From Tetraselmis striata (taxonomy: Eukaryota; Chlorophyta; Chlorodendrophyceae; Chlorodendrales; Chlorodendraceae): a stretch of DNA of 64,000 nucleotides. The stretch is taken from assembly GCA_006384855.1 (NCBI GenBank), contig VCJN01000555.1, positions 1-64,000 of the forward strand. Reading direction: 5' to 3'. The notes beneath the pieces are model-generated. The model saw only the letters and a list, made by a program, of their open reading frames with translations. It had not been told where the DNA came from and ran no database searches. How positions within the stretch are numbered: the first letter of the stretch is position 1; each line of letters begins with the position of its first letter. Made by a program: the position numbers and the translations under genes. Below are positions 57,895 to 64,000 of this stretch, one piece after another.

Positions 57895-58037
57895 CTCGTT
57901 CGAACCCCGAAGGGCGAATGCATCAACCGGGGAAACCCGGGACACGAGCCCGGACACTATTGCCCTAAACTGACAGCCGGGAATCGATCCGGGCACCTCT
58001 TGAGCAGGAGACCACCACTCTACAGAGCGGACAGACA
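57895..58037 (-). repeat. tRNA-like relic or SINE head
   Basis: On the minus strand, TGTCCGCTCTGTAGAGTGG (58033-58015) resembles a tRNA A box, and GGATCGATTCCC (57991-57980) a B box with a T-arm of four of five pairs. Acceptor arms do not pair, so this is not a working tRNA. A second B-box-like GTTCGAACCCCG lies at 57899-57910, suggesting two tRNA-derived pieces. Confidence 0.35.
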
Positions 58038-59147
58038 ACGAGGCATGTGACAACGAGGCCCATACTGACGAGGCCCATACATACCCTCGGCGTAGAATTG
58101 CATCTACGAATGCTACCAAAATCATGGCTCCAAACCTTGAAAAGCCCCCCCCCCCCCCCCCCCTCCTCTCTCCTCCTCCTCATGACTAGGACTGGAACCC
58201 TTATTGCGCTTTTGCTTATTTAACAATCGGAGCTCAGGAAAGTTCTGAAGGACAGCCCCCAAAAATAACGCAATCAGCGTCAAGTTATAATCTCTCCTTT
58301 ATTACCATGTTATTGTTCCATATCATTCTCAGCATGTTCTTCCCTCATTTGAAGTGTTGCGATGTCAGTACGGCTTATGCATATGTTCCGAGCAGGGGCA
58401 ACACTTTATTATTATTCCCACACGGGGGTAGCGTGACTAACAGCCCGCATTGCGCAGCGGTCATACGCGGGATGGCGGCGCACGGGTGCGCAATATCATA
58501 GAGGGGGGGGGGGGGGGGGGGGGGTTATATGAGCTACCTTCCCATGGAGGTGTATAGGTGGCATGTGACAGACCCAGACGGTTTTAACGGTTTGAGAAAC
58601 TATGAGTTAAGCAGCCTTTAACAACACACCATGTACCCGTGCAAGGCGCGGTGGGAGTTGACACGTTGTTGACGCAGATGGCGGCGATCAAGCTGTGGGC
58701 GAGCTAGATGACGACGTTGCTATTTGCTAGATGGTTGGTCGGCTGACAATGCCGTTCTCGACGAGGTTAACGGCCAAGGCGCCAAGCTGGCGGCTGCAGT
58801 GACCATTCGCGATGATGCGGCAGTCGGACGGACGGGGAATGTTGGCGATGGTAGCGGCTCCCGCAACAACACAGCCAACCCTGCTGGGCTGTAGAGGGGC
58901 AATGTTGTAACTATTCGAAACATTTTGAGAAAGACGTAAACACTGTTTAATTCACAAAGGCTGCTTTGTCGTACGCAACGCTCATAGCATCTTGTAGCTG
59001 TTATCCTGTAGCTTTAATTTCCTTCTAACATTCTTACAATATCCTTGTAGTTATTATCTTGTGGTTACTACGTTAGTAGCTCGGTGGTGGTACAGGCTCG
59101 TCGTATCATCCATCCTGTAAGGATTAGCCCTATACAACATTCGCGAC
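58038..59147. other. Unassigned region left of the Harbinger element
   Basis: It has a C run at 58146-58163 and a G run at 58503-58524. The remainder is AT-richer than the window average and has no recognisable gene. Confidence 0.4.
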
Positions 59148-59171
59148 AAATTGCAACGCCATATTGCAACG
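59148..59171 (+). repeat. Harbinger left terminal inverted repeat
   Basis: 24 bp beginning AAATTGCAACGCC, exactly complementary to 62696-62719. GAC directly precedes it. Confidence 0.92.
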
Positions 59172-59361
59172 CATAATATACCGCCACGTCGCGCGGTGTC
59201 CGAGTCATGATGTAATCGTTACAACTGCTGCGGGTATATACCGGTACCGGCGCCGGCATGCGTCACATCACCCTGCCGCCACCACCCTTCTGGCAGCTCA
59301 CAATCTTTCGCGCCCCACGCGACTTCACGCGGGTAATCGCTACAACCCTGCACCCTACGTC

Positions 59362-60510
59362 ATGGGCCGTCTAATAGGCAACGCGGCCGAGGTGCACCAG
59401 GCCCGGACGGCGCTGTCACGGGCGATTCGGCTACTGTCCATTTCCGCGCCTGAGCCGGAGCTCGCAGCTATATTCCTGCAGCGCACCATTCGGCACCGCC
59501 GCCGCCTGCGTCGCCTCATGCGCCCCGTATCCCGAGCCTGGCCGTCCCACCTCAACCGGCTAAACATTGACCTCGCCGTAGAGCGCGTTGACGAGGCGCT
59601 CTTTCAAGACACGTACCGGTGCCGCCCTGAGGTATTCGACCAGCTGCTGGAGCACCTGAAGATCCCTGATGTGCTTCGCTGCGAAAGTAGGCAAGGCAAG
59701 TTCACAGGAACGACCGGCTTGCTGGTTTTGCTGGCACGGCTAGGAACGGCAGGCGCTGCGCACAGCCTGGGGGCGAAGCTTCGCATGAATCCGAAGCGTA
59801 TCTCGAAGATATGCACGCACATGGTGAAGTGGCTCACGCAGCGATGGGGCCACGTCGTTATGACCGGTGCGCTCGACAGCAGGCTGCCAGGATACGTGCG
59901 TGCCATCCAGCGGAAGTCGGGGGTGATGCTGCCTGTCTTCGGGTTCATCGACTGCACTTTGCGTGGATGTCGTCGTGTGAAATACAGTCAGGAAGCGATA
60001 TACTCTGGACACAAGAAAAAACACGGTTTGAAATATCAAATTGTTGCTGTGCCAGACGGACTTATCACTTACCTTACAGGTCCTATCCAAGGTCGGCGTG
60101 GCGACAGCAGAATTTTAGAGGAGAGCCAGCTGGAGGATGTGCTCCGTGTGGTGCAGCAGCGCACAGGTGCAGATTATCTGATATATGGAGATGCAGCTTA
60201 CGCAGAGTCTGATGTGATTATGACAGGGTATAAAAAACATGAGCGTAGGGCAGACCCAGATAAGGATTGGCTCACAAAGAGCATGAACGGGCCCCGCACA
60301 TCTGTGGAATGGGCGTTTGGGCTAGTGCAATCTCTATTCCCATGGGTAGATGACGTGGCAGCAAACAACATAGCAGTCACCCCAGTGGGTTTGTTTTACC
60401 AGAGCGCAGTTTTGCTTACAAATTGCATTACATGCGCTAACAGGGGAGCAGGCAGTTTCATGTCCTACTTTAACCTGCCTCCCCCATCGCTAGCAGAATA
60501 CCTTAGCTAG
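59362..60510 (+). CDS. Harbinger transposase (HARBI1-like DDE nuclease)
   Basis: An intronless frame, 382 residues from the ATG at 59362 (MGRLIGNAAEV); the frame is open further upstream into the terminal repeat but has no ATG there. An N-terminal helical part (RPEVFDQLLEHLKIPDVL, then TGLLVLLARLG and a helix-turn-helix-like KLRMNPKRISKICTHMVKW) precedes the DDE_Tnp_4 catalytic domain. The acidic residues are visible in FGFIDCTLRG (first D), QGRRGDSRILEES, YGDAAYAESD (second D) and SVEWAFGLVQ (E). Length and motif order fit a full-size HARBI1-type nuclease. It cuts and rejoins DNA at the element ends, usually with a DNA-binding partner encoded by the second gene. Confidence 0.9.
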   Translation: MGRLIGNAAEVHQARTALSRAIRLLSISAPEPELAAIFLQRTIRHRRRLRRLMRPVSRAWPSHLNRLNIDLAVERVDEALFQDTYRCRPEVFDQLLEHLKIPDVLRCESRQGKFTGTTGLLVLLARLGTAGAAHSLGAKLRMNPKRISKICTHMVKWLTQRWGHVVMTGALDSRLPGYVRAIQRKSGVMLPVFGFIDCTLRGCRRVKYSQEAIYSGHKKKHGLKYQIVAVPDGLITYLTGPIQGRRGDSRILEESQLEDVLRVVQQRTGADYLIYGDAAYAESDVIMTGYKKHERRADPDKDWLTKSMNGPRTSVEWAFGLVQSLFPWVDDVAANNIAVTPVGLFYQSAVLLTNCITCANRGAGSFMSYFNLPPPSLAEYLS

Positions 60511-62432
60511 GCCTAGGTGCTGGCGGCGGCAGTGTTGCCTGTAATATATCACCTAGACGTGATAAAATTGCAGCTGTCTGCTTTTGGGAATTGCTTAACT
60601 CTGTGAATCCCTGCATCATCTTAGTCTGTAGTTGCTCTGAGCTGTCAATCATGCCGCGCATGCCCTGTTTCAAATCTTTAAACACCTCTGTCTGCTCCTG
60701 CCGCCTGTCCCTTTCCTCTGCCATAAATTCTCTCACTTCAATCATTTCTTGGTGCAGCTGCTCGTCCAGCTCCGCCGCCTTAGTGATTCTGGTGGTGCTG
60801 CTGCGGCTGGTGCGCTGTCGCTTGCGCCCTCCACTGCCACTGCCAGCGCCGCTCTCCCGGCATGCTTGCACAGCATCACTCCACTTTTGATTCCTCTCTG
60901 GAGTTGATGTTATGATCCTGCGCATAAGAAACACACATTTATGTTAGGTCTATATGTGTGTGTGTGTGTGTGTGCCTGTGTGAGTATTACGTATATATCT
61001 GTGTGAGTATAATGGCTGTGTGAGTAAATATGGGAGCGTACCTTTCATGCAGTGACCTAGATGCCGCCTCCGAAATCAGCAAGCCTACATACTTCAGCTT
61101 CTGTAGCTGCTGCTCCTGGCGCATGCCTTTGAGACGGCGCAGCTCCACCATGACGGTGTCACGGCGCTTTGCGCGGAACGCCGCCAACTCCTCCGGGCTG
61201 GTGTCCTTCCCCGGCACAGTACCTCCCTCACCAACCTTAAGGTTGTAAGGGAAGTGGGCCAGGGACTCCAGCCTCTCCATGGTCTGCAGCATCTCCTCGC
61301 TGCCGCTGTTGCTGCTGCCGCCGCTGCCGGCCTGCTGCTGCAATATGTTGTGTGCCACCAGCACGGGCAAGTCCCTCTCCACCACCATCTCCTTCAGCTC
61401 TGTCATGTGCTGGCAGTCCATCGCGCACCAGGGCTCTGGCAGCTCTGTGTCTGCCGCTGACAGCAGTGGCAAGGTGTGGAAGGACTCACCATCACTGCAG
61501 AGCCGAAGCAGTCGCTGCTCTGTGGCTGTCAGCTCCAGCACCTGATCCAGCTCTGGCAGCTCCCCCTCATCACCTTGGGAGGGCTCCCACTCAGCCTCCT
61601 CCCCATTGCTGGGCGCGTTGCTGCGGCCCTCCGGGCGCATGCTTTCCAGAGTCTCCTTCCTGTTGCCCGTGGCGGTAGCCAGCCTGCGCAGCAGCAGAAG
61701 AAGCGAACTCGGTGGCTGCTAAACACAAAAAAAATATACAGAAACATATGTTTCTTTTATCGACGGCCAGCAGCAGGTAGCTTACCTCTCCGCTGCTCGC
61801 CCCCCCTTCTCCTTGCGGTTGTCCGCCCGGGCAGCCTTGTCGCGGTCGTTCTTCCGGTTGCTCTCCCTGGTTTCTTTCGCCGCCAGCGCCTCGTCCAGGC
61901 CGAGCAGCAGCGGGCGGTACTCCTCGACGACCTCCACTGTGACCTCATCGGGGCACAGCGGGTCGTCCTCGTCGCACTCGGCGTCCACCCAGCCCAACAG
62001 TAGCAGATACTCGTGGATGCTGTTCCAGACTGCGTAGCCGGCCTGCCCTTTTCGCAGCGGCGAGTCGTCCCGCTGCTGTTTAAGCGCTGCCTGCCACTGG
62101 CTGTCGTTCATGGCGTCCTTGCGCGCCTCGCCAGCGCGCCAGGTCTCCACCATCTGCTGCAGCCGCTGCAGCAGCGACCGCCCCGAAGGGAGCTCCTCCG
62201 TGTGCGGAGGGCAGTCTTCCTTGAGCGCGTCGTACAGGCGAGCCTCCATAGCTAGCTTCTTGCCGTGTGGGTTGGTGTCGCGCCAGTGCGCAGCAACCTT
62301 GGCACGATCCGCGGCGGTCAGCAGCGCCGCGATCCACAGGACGTCCGACTGCCAACGCCGTTTCCACACGTGGGACGCACCCTGAGCGCTCTCCTTCTTT
62401 ACGTCTGCCGTCTCCTGAGTGGATTCCGCCAT
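60503..62432 (-). CDS. Harbinger second protein (DNA-binding partner), 3 exons
   Basis: Exons 62432-61786, 61683-61042 and 60917-60503 join in phase (donors GTAAGC and GTACGC; acceptors CTGCGCAG and TATGCGCAG) to give 567 residues from MAESTQETADVKK. The N-terminal third has Trp-rich helices (HVWKRRWQSDVLWIAALL, HWRDTNPHGKKL) that may be the Myb/SANT-like part expected of Harbinger partners, though I cannot align it confidently. The middle is Glu-rich with an RRDTVMVELRRLKGMRQEQQ helix. The C-terminal exon has a basic patch (GGRKRQRTSRSS) and a long coiled coil (EEMIEVREFMAEERDRRQEQ-type heptads). In this superfamily the partner brings the transposase to the nucleus and to the ends. Confidence 0.75.
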
Positions 62433-62695
62433 GGTGGTGCCGGGTTTTGCTGCGGTGACTGGGGGAGAGGCGGGGAGCTGCGAGCAGTTTTGAAATGGCG
62501 CAGGCGCCGGCGGAGTCCCGGCAGGTGGTGACCGGGTACGGGATCCACCCGTACCCGTATCCGCGACTACCCAGATCACGGTCAAACTCAGACGTTGCAG
62601 AAGTAGTCGCTCGTTGCAGTTTCAGCCAAAATGCAACGCCGCGAGCGTTGCATTTTGGTGCGTACGCGGGCGTACGGCTGACGTGTACCGCGTAT

Positions 62696-62719
62696 CGTTG
62701 CAATATGGCGTTGCAATTT
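62696..62719 (-). repeat. Harbinger right terminal inverted repeat
   Basis: 24 bp ending GGCGTTGCAATTT, followed by the target duplication GAC. A perfect 14-bp hairpin with the same core (CCAAAATGCAACGC / GCGTTGCATTTTGG) lies just inside at 62626-62658. Confidence 0.92.
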
Positions 62720-62760
62720 GACGCGGGAACCCCCTAATGGGGGCGCGCGGCGCCGGGCGA

Positions 62761-63021
62761 CTATGCGAACAGTACCCGAGTAATATCCCCGGTTAGCGCA
62801 GCACGGGGCACGCGGCACGCACGCCCCGGGTGAGATGGTTCCAGCCGTAGAGTAGGGTTTTCAGGGGCCGAGTACAGCCGGCTGTTGGCGATCACCTGAA
62901 AGGCCACGCCCTCGCGTCGGTCCAGCTCCAGCCACTCCTCCACAGGCAGCGTCCGCGGTTCCTCCTCTGCGGGGCTGTGCGCGCGATGGCGCGGTGCGAT
63001 GAGGAGCGGGGCAAATTTCAT
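62761..63021 (-). CDS. Hypothetical protein, 86 aa, doubtful
   Basis: An ATG-initiated frame starting MKFAPLLIAPRHRAHS, with EEEPRTLPVEEWLELDRREG and FQVIANSRLYSAPENP. The composition is protein-like. It ends 39 bp before the Harbinger target site, so it might be a host exon or a frame of chance. No family recognised, no splice partner found. Confidence 0.25.
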   Translation of the reverse strand: MKFAPLLIAPRHRAHSPAEEEPRTLPVEEWLELDRREGVAFQVIANSRLYSAPENPTLRLEPSHPGRACRVPRAALTGDITRVLFA

Positions 63022-64000
63022 TTCAGCCGGTTTTATGTTATGTCGTCCATATTTCAGACAGAAGGCAGAGGCTGGGGAGGCTACCAGCCGAGAAGACGGA
63101 AGGCGGCGGGGTCTCGACTCGGCTCGTCGTTTCCCGAGGTGATAGCATACTCAGAAACGGTCGCCGGGGTCGCGCTCTGCGAGTGCCGGACAGCAAAACC
63201 GTCACACGCCGTTTCCTCTTTTACAGGTGGATAATTGGTCGTACGACGAACGAATACTGTAAAGTTCGAACAGCGCAAGTGTCTATGTTGCGGCAGCCGC
63301 TGGAAGCAGCGCATAGAAACAAGCAGTCGCGTCCTGTGCTGCTTTGTGCCATATGCTTATCGGGAAGCACCGTGCTGGTAATCGCTGCTGCAATTACATA
63401 TCCCATCAATGCGAACAGGGAGTATTTCAAGGTTACGTTTCAAAATGGAAAGGTTACTACATCGAGTGAATCGAAAGTGTCTTTCGGTAACGATTTCCCC
63501 TACCTCTTGGGTTGAGCGGATGAAAAGGAGAGCCGCGTCCGAAATCGCCTGGAATACGAGAGAATCGATACCGGTTACAATACGGTTTTATCACGGATGT
63601 TTAGGCGTCCGTCCTCCGTCCTCCGTCCTCCGTCCTCCGTCCTCGTGTGCTGCGTCTTCGTGAATGAACCGTCATACGTTCGATCTGTGCTCGTTTGATT
63701 TCTAGGCACTACTACCACAGTCCGTGAAAATCCTGCGACTAAGACGGATCTATCGTGAATTATACCGGAAACATACTGCAAAAATCACGAATGTCCTCCG
63801 TCCGTCCTGTCACATACGCGTTTCGCGTATGAACCGTCATACGTTCGGTTTTCGCTCGTTTGATTTCACGGTACTGGTACGTGTACGGTAACGTTCTGAA
63901 TGGATGCGCGTGTATTCTAGCCCAGGCACGTCATATATTCGTCTAAAACGCCAAAATAACGCGGTATCGCAGCGCGTTTTTACTGCTGAATCAGCAAGTG
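63022..64000. other. Right flank with short repeats, no clear gene
   Basis: It contains five to six CGTCCTC units at 63614-63651 and a direct repeat GAACCGTCATACGTTCG...CTCGTTTGATTTC at 63665 and 63830 (period about 165 bp). Frames here are short; none has a recognisable domain. Confidence 0.45.

Larger units (their letters stand above)
59148..62719. mobile_element. PIF/Harbinger DNA transposon, complete-looking
   Basis: This 3,572-bp element has perfect 24-bp inverted ends (59148-59171 and 62696-62719), each made of two overlapping ATTGCAACG-type repeats. They are flanked by the 3-bp target duplication GAC (59145-59147 and 62720-62722), the size expected for this superfamily. It encodes a DDE transposase (plus strand) and a three-exon partner (minus strand), which converge and leave only about 8 bp of overlap at their 3' ends. 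Intact frames, exact ends and a clean duplication suggest recent activity. Confidence 0.92.

Noticed and set aside
57895-58037. Functional tRNA gene
   Set aside because: A and B boxes are recognisable but the acceptor stem does not pair and the anticodon arm is poor.
63614-63651. Telomeric repeat
   Set aside because: Only five to six CGTCCTC units, internal to unique sequence, and not a known telomere motif.

Overview
The window is nuclear DNA of a GC-rich, repeat-dense eukaryote. Genes are split by short GT-AG introns and there are no bacterial operons. Nearly everything recognisable is mobile DNA. The mixture (Ty3/gypsy, DIRS-like, a non-LTR element with an apparent C-terminal nuclease, PIF/Harbinger, CACTA and a DUF7869-type transposase) would suit an alga or another protist. 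I cannot name the lineage from sequence alone. The one convincing ordinary host gene is an intronless SLC22-like major facilitator transporter at 53.7-55.3 kb.

Layout. 1-3.7 kb holds the 3' part of a broken Ty3/gypsy element with an LTR-like end, then a DIRS-like reverse transcriptase/RNase H fragment. 3.7-11.4 kb and 14.0-18.4 kb are two copies of one mosaic block: a ~190-bp satellite, a 30-bp GC-rich minisatellite, a ~595-bp tandem repeat, a ~1.1-kb coding-like segment, and a hairpin repeat. The copy numbers differ between the two. A third, inverted copy of the coding-like segment lies at 20.6-21.7 kb. A CACTA Tnp2 remnant lies at 22.7-23.3 kb.

23.6-39.3 kb is the most interesting region and looks like one ~15.7-kb DNA transposon. 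It has 16-bp inverted ends and five copies of a TTTTGTCC-N6-GGACAAAA palindrome, all in its outer parts. Two genes diverge from a shared ~430-bp gap. The leftward gene encodes a DUF7869-type DDE transposase. The rightward gene set encodes a lysine-rich unknown protein (duplicated as a 3.4-kb unit) followed by a protein with the motifs of a permuted (beta-class) N4/N6 DNA methyltransferase. Introns on both sides contain arrays of a 24-bp repeat carrying the half-site GGGACRAAA. A transposase, a methyltransferase and an iterated matching DNA motif together suggest a self-marking or self-regulating mobile element.

40.1-49.6 kb is a young Ty3/gypsy element with 413-bp LTRs and a CAGCC target duplication. 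It carries Dam-like and Nudix-like domains upstream of its protease, and a 2.7-kb LINE-type element is nested inside its pol. 49.6-53.7 kb holds repeats, including a tandem tRNA-derived SINE-like unit. 55.3-59.1 kb is mostly low-complexity DNA with long G or C runs. 59.15-62.72 kb is a complete-looking PIF/Harbinger transposon with perfect 24-bp inverted repeats, a GAC target duplication, a transposase and a three-exon partner gene. The last 1.3 kb has short repeats and no convincing gene.
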